Below are positions 25,329 to 34,091 of a DNA stretch of 64,000 nucleotides, in pieces. The stretch is from Dyadobacter sp. UC 10 (lineage in GTDB: Bacteria; Bacteroidota; Bacteroidia; Cytophagales; Spirosomataceae). The position numbers and the translations under genes are program-made. Below the pieces are notes generated by a model, which ran no database searches, was not told where the DNA came from, and saw nothing but the letters and a program-made list of their open reading frames with translations. Within the stretch, counting starts at the first letter, position 1. Each line of letters opens with the position of its first letter. The stretch is taken from the NCBI RefSeq assembly GCF_008369915.1, contig NZ_VSRN01000001.1, positions 6,506,501 through 6,570,500 of the forward strand, written 5' to 3'.

Positions 25329-26669
25329 ATGTTTTCTTTGGCTGCAAGGTGTTTCGCGTTCCTTTTTTTTGTCCTGAATTTCAATCCCTCCTCAGCCCAA
25401 AACAATGCTGAGAATCCCAGGCCCTGGCTGCAAGCGTATACTGAACATCGTGAATACGACGGAGTTTATGTCGTCAAAAAAGTGGCGGTACCCTGCCGCA
25501 CGTATGAAACTTTCCTGACCGACCAGAACGGCAACAAGTTGACTCCGGCCCTGAGGGATATCGGCGATTTCTCTGACGGACTGGCGGAATTTGTGCCCAT
25601 GGAGCTCGGCCCCGACGGTAAAGGGCTGCATGGATTTATTGACAGACAGGGCAAGGTGGTCGTGCCGCCTGTTTATGCCGGGACCGACAAGTTCGTCGAT
25701 GGCAAAACCTGGGTTATTTATCCCGTAGGCAAGCAATTCGGCCTTTCTTACATTGATACCAAAGGAAATACCCTTTATAAAATCCCGATCCGGCATTATA
25801 AAAACGATTTTCTCATAGCGGCGGCTGAACAGAATCACATCTGTAACCGCGATACCCGGGAAGATATTATCTGGTGGAAAAACCGTGATATGTTTATCCT
25901 CAACTGGAATTTCAGCAAGTTTAACGTTCGTGAGATCAAGAAATCACAGCATATTTATCACTTCAATTTCGGCGGCAAATACGGGATTATTGATAAAAAT
26001 ATGATCCTTCGCGTCCCGGTTGCACTGGATGATATTGATCCTACCTACAAATTTTCCGGTCAGGGAATGGAGCGGGTGCAGTACGGCGACAAGTTCGGGT
26101 ATATTAGTCCGTACACCGGCGACCTCATCGTACCCTTCGAATACACCGATACCCGCAAGCCGACCGCAGGGTTATTTTGGGTAAAAAAGAATAACAAATG
26201 GGGCTGCATTGACAAGACGGGCAAGGTCAGGATCAATTTCCTTTACGACGAAGCGACCGGCTTTACCAGTGAAGACCGCTCGGCAGTAGCAATCAACGGG
26301 AAATTCGGCCATATTGATAAAAAAGGCCGAATCCGCACGCCGCTCAAATACGATTTTGCTTCTTACTATAACCACGGCATTTCAATGGTGCGGATTGAGG
26401 ACAAGTACGGTTACATTGACACAACCGGAAAGTATATAGTCGAGCCGATTTATGACGAAGCTTTGCCATTTGACGAAACTACTACAACTGCTGAACGCAC
26501 GTGGTTGCGTTATGAGTTGGCAATGGACGGCGAGGAAACTTTTGTAGGTTTCTCTTATAAACTTAATGCTGTTTTTATACTAATAGCCCTGCTAATTTTC
26601 ATCCGGATCAACAGTTATTTGTTCAAAAGGTTTGAAGGCAAAAAGCTGTTTGCGCGCTTTAAAAAGTAG
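25329..26669 (+). CDS. Exported WG-repeat protein with C-terminal membrane anchor
   Basis: A 446-residue protein with a signal peptide (MFSLAARCFAFLFFVLNFNPSSAQ) and repeated WG/KWG motifs of about 50 residues: LHGFIDRQGKVVVPPVYAGT, KYGIIDKNMILRVPVALDDI, KFGYISPYTGDLIVPFEYTD, KWGCIDKTGKVRINFLYDEA, KFGHIDKKGRIRTPLKYDFA and KYGYIDTTGKYIVEPIYDEA. A transmembrane helix (AVFILIALLIFIRINSYLF) near residue 420 precedes a basic tail. WG repeats are usually read as protein- or ligand-binding beta modules of unknown role. It ends 3 nt from the convergent permease gene. Confidence 0.88.
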   Translation: MFSLAARCFAFLFFVLNFNPSSAQNNAENPRPWLQAYTEHREYDGVYVVKKVAVPCRTYETFLTDQNGNKLTPALRDIGDFSDGLAEFVPMELGPDGKGLHGFIDRQGKVVVPPVYAGTDKFVDGKTWVIYPVGKQFGLSYIDTKGNTLYKIPIRHYKNDFLIAAAEQNHICNRDTREDIIWWKNRDMFILNWNFSKFNVREIKKSQHIYHFNFGGKYGIIDKNMILRVPVALDDIDPTYKFSGQGMERVQYGDKFGYISPYTGDLIVPFEYTDTRKPTAGLFWVKKNNKWGCIDKTGKVRINFLYDEATGFTSEDRSAVAINGKFGHIDKKGRIRTPLKYDFASYYNHGISMVRIEDKYGYIDTTGKYIVEPIYDEALPFDETTTTAERTWLRYELAMDGEETFVGFSYKLNAVFILIALLIFIRINSYLFKRFEGKKLFARFKK

Positions 26670-26672
26670 CAA

Positions 26673-27647
26673 TCAGTCGTTTTTTGAATTAGCCTTGTCG
26701 ATGATTACGGCGAGCAATATCACCAGCCCTTTGACTACCTGCTGCCAGAACGGGGATACGTTCAGCAACACAAGCCCGTTATTTAACACCCCAATAATCA
26801 GCGCGCCCTGAACCGTGCCGAGCACACTACCGCGACCGCCTGAGAGCGAAGTCCCTCCTATTACCACGGCCGCAATCGAATCGAGTTCATAGCTGACACC
26901 CGCATTCGGCTGGGCAGAATCCAGTCGTGAAGTAACCAGTAGACCACCGACCGCAGCGAGTGCCCCGCCGATTGTATACACAATGATTTTAACCCTGTTA
27001 ACCTGAATACCCGAAAGTCGGGAAGCACTTTCATTACCTCCAATTGCATAAATATACTTGCCCAGCCTTGTTTTGGTCGTCAGAAAAACAGCGAGCATAA
27101 CGATCAGCGCGGAGATCCATACCGGCACGGGAACGCCCAGAAACCAGCCGGTACCCAGGTACAAAAACGTATCTCCAAGCCCGCTGATCGGAAAACCTTT
27201 GGTCCACAACATGGTAAATCCGCGGGCGACTGTGAGCATGGCGAGCGTGGCCACGAAAGGCGGTACTCTAAATTTGGTGATCGTCCAACCATTGAGGGCG
27301 CCTAACGCGGAACCTGTGAGGATACCTGCAAGTGACGCTCCCAAAACCGTGAAGCCGATGTACAGATTATCACTTGGAATTTCAATGCCACTTTTTAGCA
27401 GACCCGCAGTGATCGCACCGCAGAGTGCCAGTACCGAGCCTACGGAAAGATCGATCCCGGCCGTCAGTACGATCAATGTCATTCCGGTTGAAATGCAGAT
27501 ATTGACGGAAATCTGTCGCATGACGTTCCATAAGTTGGAAACGCTCAGAAACTTATCTGATAAAATACTCAGGCCGACACAAAGTAAAAAAAGCGCGATT
27601 AGCGACTGAAAACGAAGTAATTTATCTTTATCTAATGCCAGGTTCAT
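26673..27647 (-). CDS. Sugar ABC transporter permease (RbsC family)
   Basis: A 324-residue polytopic inner-membrane permease of the ribose/xylose class (CUT2). Visible features are repeated hydrophobic helices and the family motifs LTAGIDLSVGSVLALCGAIT (about residues 62-81), WTITKFRVPPFVATLAMLTVARG near 125, YAIGGNESASRLSGIQV (the EAA-like loop contacting the ATPase) near 205, and IGGTSLSGGRGSVLGTVQGALIIG near 265. It overlaps the ATPase gene by 4 nt, so the two are translationally coupled. As the last gene of the operon it completes an RbsB-RbsA-RbsC importer, presumably for a pentose. Confidence 0.94.
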   Translation of the reverse strand: MNLALDKDKLLRFQSLIALFLLCVGLSILSDKFLSVSNLWNVMRQISVNICISTGMTLIVLTAGIDLSVGSVLALCGAITAGLLKSGIEIPSDNLYIGFTVLGASLAGILTGSALGALNGWTITKFRVPPFVATLAMLTVARGFTMLWTKGFPISGLGDTFLYLGTGWFLGVPVPVWISALIVMLAVFLTTKTRLGKYIYAIGGNESASRLSGIQVNRVKIIVYTIGGALAAVGGLLVTSRLDSAQPNAGVSYELDSIAAVVIGGTSLSGGRGSVLGTVQGALIIGVLNNGLVLLNVSPFWQQVVKGLVILLAVIIDKANSKND

Positions 27648-29164
27648 AATTGCTTTTCGTAGATGGAATGCGGGATCGCCGCTTTCAGGATCAGGTCTTC
27701 GGTTGCTTCGGCGGCAGTAAATTCGGCAGTGAGCACGCCCTCTGCCATCACCAGAACGCGATCCGAAACCGCCAGTATCTCCGGCAATTCGGAAGATACC
27801 ACGATGATTCCCAGACCATTATCTGCCAGTTGAATGATCAGTTTATAAATTTCACTTTTTGCATGGATATCAATTCCGCGCGTCGGTTCGTCGAGTAGAA
27901 GCAGCTTCGGTTTCGTGGCCAGCCACTTCGCGAGCACGATTTTCTGCTGGTTACCGCCGCTCAGATTTTTTGCCTGCTGACTTCCGGAAGGTGTTTTAAT
28001 TTTCAGTTCGCCAATATATTTGTCAGTGAGCGCAGCTTCTTTGTTTTCACTCGACACACCCATATTTTCCAGGTCGGCAAGCGTGGTCAGGCAGATATTC
28101 GTTTTTACATCCATTCCCAAAATCAGCCCGTCCTTTTTCCGGTCTTCCGGCACCAGCGCCAGGCCGGCAGCAATCGCCTGGGCAGGGTTCGAAATGGATA
28201 ATGCATTTCCTTCCACACGGATGGTACCGTGCGAACGCGACGCATGCAGGCCAAAAATGGTTTCAAGTAACTCTGTCCGCCCCGCCCCCATCAAACCAAA
28301 AATCCCGACGATCTCGCCAGAGCGGACCTGAAAACTGATATCCTTTAAAATCCGCTCATTTTTGCGCAATGCATGCTGTAATGATAGGTTTTCTATTTCC
28401 AGCAAAACGTCCGTCGCAGTCGTCGACTGCTTTTTCCGCATTACTTCAATCTTTCTTCCGACCATTTTTGTAATCAGCAAATCCTGGTCAATATCTTTCA
28501 TCCGCCCCGATTCAACAGATTTCCCATCCCTCAAAACCACAAAATGATCGGCGATCCGGAACAGCTCGTCCAGCTTGTGCGACACGTAGACGATCGCCTT
28601 GTTTTCAGCCCTTAATTCATCAATAATCCCGAACAAAACTTCCACTTCACTACCGGTGATCGCCGAAGTAGGCTCGTCCATAATGATCAGCTCCGCCTCC
28701 GTAAGCAATGCTTTCGCAATTTCCACGATCTGCTGCTGGCCTACTTTCAGGTTCGCGACGCGCGCATCGGGGGCCACTTTCAGTTTCAGCCTGTCGAGCA
28801 GTTCCTGGGCTTTTCGCCGCATTTTGTTCTTATCGAGCGTGCCGTATTGCGTGAGTATTTCGCGACCGAGAAAAATATTTTCGGTGATGGTGAGATAAGG
28901 TATCAGGTTCAGCTCCTGATGAATGATCGCTATTCCGTGCTGCTGCGCTTCTTTTGGATTTTGAAACTTCACCAGGTTATTCTTCCAGAGAATACGGCCT
29001 TCATAATCCGCATAAACGCCTGAAAGTATCTTCATCAGCGTCGATTTGCCCGCGCCGTTTTCACCGATCAAGGCAGTCACTTTTCCCGCTTCCAGCGTCA
29101 GATTGACGTTTTCCAAAGCCACGACGCCGGGGAATTTCTTGGTAATGTTCTCTGCGGTCAGCAC
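27644..29164 (-). CDS. Sugar ABC transporter ATP-binding protein (RbsA family, two ATPase domains)
   Basis: A 506-residue CUT2 ATPase with two fused nucleotide-binding domains. Domain 1 has Walker A GENGAGKS at about 35-42, a degenerate signature (LKVGQQQIVEIAKALL) and Walker B LIIMDEPTS. Domain 2 has the altered P-loop GLMGAGRT near 292, the family-specific signature LSGGNQQKIVLAKWLA near 403 and Walker B LLLLDEPTRGID. This asymmetry is normal for RbsA/XylG/AraG proteins. The gene starts 2 nt after the DUF2291 gene and overlaps the permease gene, so the transporter genes form a tight block. Confidence 0.95.
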   Translation of the reverse strand: MLTAENITKKFPGVVALENVNLTLEAGKVTALIGENGAGKSTLMKILSGVYADYEGRILWKNNLVKFQNPKEAQQHGIAIIHQELNLIPYLTITENIFLGREILTQYGTLDKNKMRRKAQELLDRLKLKVAPDARVANLKVGQQQIVEIAKALLTEAELIIMDEPTSAITGSEVEVLFGIIDELRAENKAIVYVSHKLDELFRIADHFVVLRDGKSVESGRMKDIDQDLLITKMVGRKIEVMRKKQSTTATDVLLEIENLSLQHALRKNERILKDISFQVRSGEIVGIFGLMGAGRTELLETIFGLHASRSHGTIRVEGNALSISNPAQAIAAGLALVPEDRKKDGLILGMDVKTNICLTTLADLENMGVSSENKEAALTDKYIGELKIKTPSGSQQAKNLSGGNQQKIVLAKWLATKPKLLLLDEPTRGIDIHAKSEIYKLIIQLADNGLGIIVVSSELPEILAVSDRVLVMAEGVLTAEFTAAEATEDLILKAAIPHSIYEKQL

Positions 29165-29166
29165 GA

Positions 29167-29814
29167 CTATTCCGGTTTGGTTTCTAAGGATGTATTGAAC
29201 CCCAGACGAATGGGAATAATCTCGATATTCACCAGGTCAGGGTATTTTTGATTGAGTTCCACAGCTCCGGAAAATGTCACTTCATCGCCTTTTTTTACTT
29301 TGGCAAGAAAAGGGGGAAGCACCTTGTCGCGGATAATCTGGTTCAGCTCGGCAGAGATGGCGTTGAGATCGGAAGAATTGGCAAAATCATTGATATCGAT
29401 CTGCCCCGAAGCATCGCGCACCGCATTCCCGAAAATGTACTCGGTAGCAATCGTAACCGGCTTTTCGCCCGACCTGGTACGCACTAAAATCACAATCCTG
29501 TTCTCTTCCACGGACTGGATTTTTCCAGTCCCTTTTACCAGAAAGTACTTGATGTTTCCGATGCTCATCGACTTCCCAAACCGGGAAAATGCCTGTTCCC
29601 TGTTTGCTTTCAGGAGATCAAAAAGCTGTGCTGCTTCTGGCGCATTCGCCAGTGCCGGTTCCAGTTTCTCAGTCCAGAATTTCGTCGCAAACTTTCGTCC
29701 GTTAAATGAATCTGTTCCCGCATTGACCTCGTCGAGCTTTTTGAAATAGACAGAATTGTAAGCCACGAATGCAATGATCACCAGGAACAGCAAGTATCTG
29801 AACGCTTTTTTCAT
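29167..29814 (-). CDS. DUF2291 family periplasmic protein of a sugar ABC transporter operon
   Basis: A 215-residue protein with an N-terminal membrane anchor (YLLFLVIIAFVAYNSVYF) and a periplasmic body. The segments VNAGTDSFNGRKFATKFW, YFLVKGTGKIQSVEENRIVI and the terminal DEVTFSGAVELNQKYP, VNIEIIPIRL match DUF2291 proteins, which recur next to CUT2 ABC transporters. No biochemical function is established; an accessory role in binding-protein delivery is a guess. It lies between the binding-protein gene (2-nt gap) and the ATPase gene (2-nt gap). Confidence 0.85.
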   Translation of the reverse strand: MKKAFRYLLFLVIIAFVAYNSVYFKKLDEVNAGTDSFNGRKFATKFWTEKLEPALANAPEAAQLFDLLKANREQAFSRFGKSMSIGNIKYFLVKGTGKIQSVEENRIVILVRTRSGEKPVTIATEYIFGNAVRDASGQIDINDFANSSDLNAISAELNQIIRDKVLPPFLAKVKKGDEVTFSGAVELNQKYPDLVNIEIIPIRLGFNTSLETKPE

Positions 29815-29816
29815 AG

Positions 29817-30767
29817 TCAGTCTTCTTTACCGTAAGCTGCGTAGTTTTCAATATTGTCACGCTTCACGAGTTCCACTGCAACCGGCATCTTTTTCGGAAA
29901 TTTGCGTTCACCTTTGAAGTACTGATCGGCAAAAGTTGCGGCAGTTTGCGCCATGACGATCGGGAACTGCATACCGGTCGCCATAATCTTTCCATCCTGA
30001 ATCGACTTGACCACATCTTCGGCACCGTCAAAACCGAACACCTTAACATGTTCCGCTTTCCCCGCAGCGACCAAAGCCTGATAAGCGCCCATCGCCATCG
30101 CGTCGTTTCCGCAAAAAACCGCATCAATATCGGGCTGTGCCTGCAAAATGGATTCAAGTACTTCCATTGCTTTATTCCGGTCGAAATCAGCACTCTGCTG
30201 AGCGACCATTTTGAGATCGGGATACTGGTCGACCACGCTGTGAAAACCCTTCGAGCGGTTCCAGGTATTGTTATCCCCTACCATTCCGAGGATCTCTACA
30301 TACTTTCCTTTCTTGTTCAAAGTCTCAACAAAGTACTTCCCGATTGCCACGCAGCCTGAGTAGCTGTCGGACAAGATCTGTGAAGTTGCCGCGCCGTTTG
30401 CATTCACTTCGCGGTCCATGCAAAATACGGGCACACCAGCCGCAGTCGCATTTTTTACATTCACGATTGAACCGTCTGCATCGGTCGGATTAAACAAAAT
30501 CGCATCATAACCCGACGCGATCGCATTTTCAAAATGGTCCGTTTCCTGCGCTGTATTGTTTTGCGAATCAAAAACCTTCGATTCATAACCCAGTTCTTTC
30601 GCCTTCAACTGCGCCTGTTCCGCAAGAAATACGAACCACGGATTATTCAGTGTAGAAACGACAATAGCCATTTTCTTGGGCTCCTCTTCACTTTGTTCTG
30701 TTTTACAACCGATTAGTCCTAGTGTGAAAAGGATGTAAATCGGCAGTAATATATGGTTTGGTTTCAT
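29817..30767 (-). CDS. Sugar ABC transporter substrate-binding lipoprotein (RbsB-like)
   Basis: A 316-residue binding protein of the Peripla_BP_4 (ribose-binding) fold. The signal peptide ends in the lipobox LIGC (about residue 21), so it is lipid-anchored. Family text includes KMAIVVSTLNNPWFVFLAEQ near 32, SGYDAILFNPTDADGSIVNV near 85, VPVFCMDREVNANGAATSQI near 112, AQPDIDAVFCGNDAMAMGAY near 210 and VKVFGFDGAEDVVKSIQDGK near 240. The Asn, Asp and Arg positions of the pentose-binding cleft are recognisable, but specificity (ribose, apiose or another) cannot be read. It is followed by DUF2291, ATPase and permease genes. Confidence 0.93.
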   Translation of the reverse strand: MKPNHILLPIYILFTLGLIGCKTEQSEEEPKKMAIVVSTLNNPWFVFLAEQAQLKAKELGYESKVFDSQNNTAQETDHFENAIASGYDAILFNPTDADGSIVNVKNATAAGVPVFCMDREVNANGAATSQILSDSYSGCVAIGKYFVETLNKKGKYVEILGMVGDNNTWNRSKGFHSVVDQYPDLKMVAQQSADFDRNKAMEVLESILQAQPDIDAVFCGNDAMAMGAYQALVAAGKAEHVKVFGFDGAEDVVKSIQDGKIMATGMQFPIVMAQTAATFADQYFKGERKFPKKMPVAVELVKRDNIENYAAYGKED

Positions 30768-30789
30768 CGGCGTTGGGGTTGTAGACCTG

Positions 30790-32196
30790 TTACGGATAAA
30801 CCGTTACAATCACCCGCTGGTAGCGGGTAAGTGCAGGTTTTCCGTTATCTGTTATGGCCAAAATAATATGGATTGTTTCCGGCTGCGTTACTTTTGGGGC
30901 CGGAAACGACGTGGAAGCCGCTTTGGTGTCAACGATCCCCAAAGGCTCTTTCGAGTTATAGCTACCCGGTTCAGGGTAATAAATCCATTCGTAAGAAAGC
31001 GCATTTCCATCAGGATCCTGCGAACCGTCCGCGCTCAGCGTTACCTTTTCTCCACTTTTGACTTTGACCGCATTTCCATTTCTAGAAACTGCCTTCGGCG
31101 GGTGATTGGCTTCCTTGAAAGGTTTGATCGTCCAGTCCATTCGCGCGGCAAAATCATTTTGAAAAGCCTCGCGCCATCTCCATAATGTGGCTTTATTGCT
31201 CGTATGGAAATTGCCATCGAAACCTTTTACCTCGTCCATGGCGTCCGTGTAAATCGGTCGGGTTTCGGGTTCGTAAAAATATTTTAACGTTCTCGGTGTA
31301 TAAAGTTCATACCTGCCGCCCCAGCCACCATATTCCGGGTGTTCGGGGTTATTTAGGCCATTTTCAACCAAACCCAGAAACGAAGGCGTATCACCTTCCA
31401 TCAGGAATTTGGTAAAAGGATATTCGGCACCCAGCGGCCCGTGGCTTCTCACGTGCTCGTCGAGCCAGGGATTGTCTACGATTTCAAAATTGGCCCCCAC
31501 GAAACGGCCATGAAATTTATCCCCGCTGATGCCCGACCAGGTTGCATAATGGTAGGCACCGGCAGCATGGTAGCCCGGACTGCCCACATAAAACAGGTCC
31601 GGGAAATTCTTACGGATCCATGGCCCGGTATCGTCCTGATCCGAGATCGTGTACATCCGTATTTTGGAAACAAACTTTTTAACATCCTCCGGAGCACGCG
31701 TTTTACGAACCTTCCAAAGAGCCTGCGCCAGACAGTTAGCCCCACCCCAAACCGGAATCCAGACCGGCCGATCGTCCTTTTTATCAACCACTTTAATAAT
31801 CCATTCAGACCCTTCCGAATCCTTCCCCTCCCCGATCGCCTGCATGCCAAATTCGGGAATGCTAGACTTTGTAATGCCTAACAAATACTCGGCTGAAGGG
31901 TAACCTTTTTCGTGCAGCAAGAGATTGTTACGCACTTTTCCATAAGCCTGGATCAGCTCCCTGATCTTTTCCGGTGCTACCCGCTCGCGCTGGTGAATAG
32001 ACGTCGTCGCGACGAGCCCTTCGATATCCCACTGATTCGAATAGGTCAGAAACCGGATCAGCGACTGCGTGTCATCGGGTTCATTTTCAATATCGGTCAA
32101 AACTAGCACACGTGCTTTTCCGGCAGTACCCTGGCCAAAACCGGGAACCGATAAGGCCAGTAGCGAAAAGATAATCAGCTTTTTGATCCGTTTCAT
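30790..32196 (-). CDS. Exported DUF1593 nucleoside-hydrolase-like protein
   Basis: A 468-residue secreted protein (signal MKRIKKLIIFSLLALSVPGFGQG). The N-terminal two thirds is a DUF1593 domain related to inosine-uridine nucleoside hydrolases; LTDIENEPDDTQSLIRFLTY (about residues 32-51) corresponds to the calcium-binding DxDNxxDD loop of that fold. The C-terminal third (about 375-468) is a cadherin/PKD-like beta domain (VTLSADGSQDPDGNALSYEW, IHIILAITDNG). Related proteins hydrolyse N- or O-glycosidic bonds of ribose-like sugars. Placement between the transketolase genes and the sugar-binding lipoprotein suggests that it releases the pentose imported by the downstream transporter. Confidence 0.85.
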   Translation of the reverse strand: MKRIKKLIIFSLLALSVPGFGQGTAGKARVLVLTDIENEPDDTQSLIRFLTYSNQWDIEGLVATTSIHQRERVAPEKIRELIQAYGKVRNNLLLHEKGYPSAEYLLGITKSSIPEFGMQAIGEGKDSEGSEWIIKVVDKKDDRPVWIPVWGGANCLAQALWKVRKTRAPEDVKKFVSKIRMYTISDQDDTGPWIRKNFPDLFYVGSPGYHAAGAYHYATWSGISGDKFHGRFVGANFEIVDNPWLDEHVRSHGPLGAEYPFTKFLMEGDTPSFLGLVENGLNNPEHPEYGGWGGRYELYTPRTLKYFYEPETRPIYTDAMDEVKGFDGNFHTSNKATLWRWREAFQNDFAARMDWTIKPFKEANHPPKAVSRNGNAVKVKSGEKVTLSADGSQDPDGNALSYEWIYYPEPGSYNSKEPLGIVDTKAASTSFPAPKVTQPETIHIILAITDNGKPALTRYQRVIVTVYP

Positions 32197-32253
32197 AGTA
32201 AAGAAAAACGGTGAAAGAATGGACTGGTACTATTTTTCAGACAGAGGTATCTG

Positions 32254-33222
32254 TCACAAACCCTTACAAAGTTTACGGGCAGATGCAGCGATACCTTCTT
32301 CGGAAATACCGTAATGTGCAAATATCTCCTGCTGTGAACCCGTGACGGTATATTCATCGGGTATGGCGATTATTTTGAATGGATTGCGATGCCCCGTCTG
32401 CATGAAATACGATGCACAAGCCTCACCCAAACCTCCGTAAACACTATGCTCTTCAACTGTAATAATGGGTTTGCCCGATAAAGCCAGTTTATTTAACAAA
32501 TTGTAATCCAGCGGCTTGATTGTGTGCATACTCACGACCGAGGCCGAGATACCCGACTCTCTTTCCAGCTTTTCGGCGGCCTGCAATGCCGGTGCGACCG
32601 TTTCCCCGGTAGCAATGATATTGATATCCCCGCCCTCTCTCACAATCCGGCCTTTGCCGAATTCAAAGGTCTTTTCATCTTCCGAAAGCAGCGGCATTGC
32701 TTTTTTTCCAAATCTTAAATAAACAGGAAAATCCGACTCCGCAGCCAGCCTGATCGCCTGCTCCGTTTCAAAATTATCTGCTGGCGCTACGATCACAAGA
32801 TTATTGATCGTCCTCAAAACAGCAAAATCATGCAAACTGTGATGCGTTGAACCCAGTGCCCCGTAGCTTACACCTGCACTGATACCGATCAGTTTAACAG
32901 GATTGTCAGAATAGGCCACATCGTTTTTGATCTGCTCTAACGCACGCGCAGTAAGAAAACAAGCGGGAGAGACAGCAAAAACCTTCTTACCGGTAGAAGC
33001 CAGTCCTGCCGAAACGCCGACCAGATTTTGCTCCGCAATACCTACTTCGACGATCTGGTCCGGAAATTTCTGCCCGAACGGTACCAGCTTACCGGAACCC
33101 CGCGAGTCGCTTGTGACTACTATAATATCCCGGTCCTCGGCTGCCAGCCTTTGAAGTGTTTTGGAAAAAACTTCCAGGTTCGCCTCGTTTTTTAAAGCAA
33201 TGTTTTCAATGGTCGCTTCCAC
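32254..33222 (-). CDS. Transketolase C-terminal subunit (split transketolase, AptB-like candidate)
   Basis: A 322-residue protein covering the pyrimidine-binding and C-terminal domains of transketolase. Key elements are IIVVTSDSRGSGKLVPFGQKFPD near residue 35, the catalytic glutamate in VEVGIAEQNLVGVSAGLAS (about 58-76), SYGALGSTHHSLHDFAVLRTI near 120 and the C-terminal TVEEHSVYGGLGEA. It is paired with the N-terminal subunit 39 nt upstream. Split transketolases of this size act on unusual ketoses; described cases include apulose-4-phosphate (AptA/B) and sulfofructose (SqwG/H). The surroundings favour a pentose. Confidence 0.93.
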   Translation of the reverse strand: MEATIENIALKNEANLEVFSKTLQRLAAEDRDIIVVTSDSRGSGKLVPFGQKFPDQIVEVGIAEQNLVGVSAGLASTGKKVFAVSPACFLTARALEQIKNDVAYSDNPVKLIGISAGVSYGALGSTHHSLHDFAVLRTINNLVIVAPADNFETEQAIRLAAESDFPVYLRFGKKAMPLLSEDEKTFEFGKGRIVREGGDINIIATGETVAPALQAAEKLERESGISASVVSMHTIKPLDYNLLNKLALSGKPIITVEEHSVYGGLGEACASYFMQTGHRNPFKIIAIPDEYTVTGSQQEIFAHYGISEEGIAASARKLCKGL

Positions 33223-33261
33223 TCCTAATTCATTTAATGTCCCGAAAAATCCGGTAAAATG

Positions 33262-34089
33262 TTATGCAATAGTTTCCTCAGCTACATTCAGCTCCTCCAG
33301 TGCGACGGCGTATTGCTCCGTACTCGGCACGCCATGGTGCCATTTCAGCTGGCCTTCCATATAGCTGATCCCTTTTCCTTTAATTGTATGCGCGATTACC
33401 AGGCTAGGCTTTCCTTTTTCAAATGGTATCGCCTCAAAGGCGGCTTTCAGCTGCTTAAAATCATGTCCGTCTACATGCCGGACAGCCCAGCCAAAAGCTT
33501 CAAATTTCTTGTCGACCGGATCAATATCACATACAGCGCTGGTAGGGCCGCTGATCTGTAATGTATTTTTATCCAGAATAGCGCAAAGATTGTCCAGCTT
33601 ATAATGTGAAGCCGACAGGGCGGCTTCCCAGTTGGAGCCTTCCGGCAGCTCGCCGTCGCCCAGCAATGTAAAAACGCGGTAGTCCTTTTTATCCAGCTTG
33701 CCTGCGATCGCGGTACCCACGCTCAGCGAAAGTCCGTGGCCCAATGCGCCCGTATTCTGCTCAACACCATGTACTTTGCGCGTGGGGTGACCAATGTAAT
33801 GCGACTGGTACCTGCACAATGTGTCAAGGTCTGACTCCGGGAAAAAGCCTTTTGAAGCCAGTACCACGTAAAGCGCCTCCACGGTATGCCCTTTACTCTG
33901 AATGTAACGGTCGCGGTCGGGCGAGGCGAAATCTGCTGCATTCACATTTAAAATGTGGTTATAAAGCACATTCAGAATGTCGATACAGGAAAGACTCCCG
34001 CCCGTATGACCTGCCTTCGCCTGATAGATGTACTTGAGTATTTTGCGCCGGTACTCCACCGACTTACGTGCAAGCTCCTGTTCTGACAT
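33262..34089 (-). CDS. Transketolase N-terminal subunit (split transketolase, AptA-like candidate)
   Basis: A 275-residue thiamine diphosphate-binding domain. It carries AKAGHTGGSLSCIDILNVLY near residue 25 and DRDRYIQSKGHTVEALYVVL near 57, with the ThDP-contacting His of SKGH. GALGHGLSLSVGTAIAGKLD near 113 is followed by the GDG...N motif in LLGDGELPEGSNWEAALSAS (about 142-161), then DKNTLQISGPTSAVCD. It starts 2 nt after the isomerase gene stop, so the two are coupled. With the C-terminal subunit it forms a complete transketolase that would cleave a ketose phosphate to a two-carbon unit and an aldose. Confidence 0.94.
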   Translation of the reverse strand: MSEQELARKSVEYRRKILKYIYQAKAGHTGGSLSCIDILNVLYNHILNVNAADFASPDRDRYIQSKGHTVEALYVVLASKGFFPESDLDTLCRYQSHYIGHPTRKVHGVEQNTGALGHGLSLSVGTAIAGKLDKKDYRVFTLLGDGELPEGSNWEAALSASHYKLDNLCAILDKNTLQISGPTSAVCDIDPVDKKFEAFGWAVRHVDGHDFKQLKAAFEAIPFEKGKPSLVIAHTIKGKGISYMEGQLKWHHGVPSTEQYAVALEELNVAEETIA

Positions 34090-34091
34090 TG

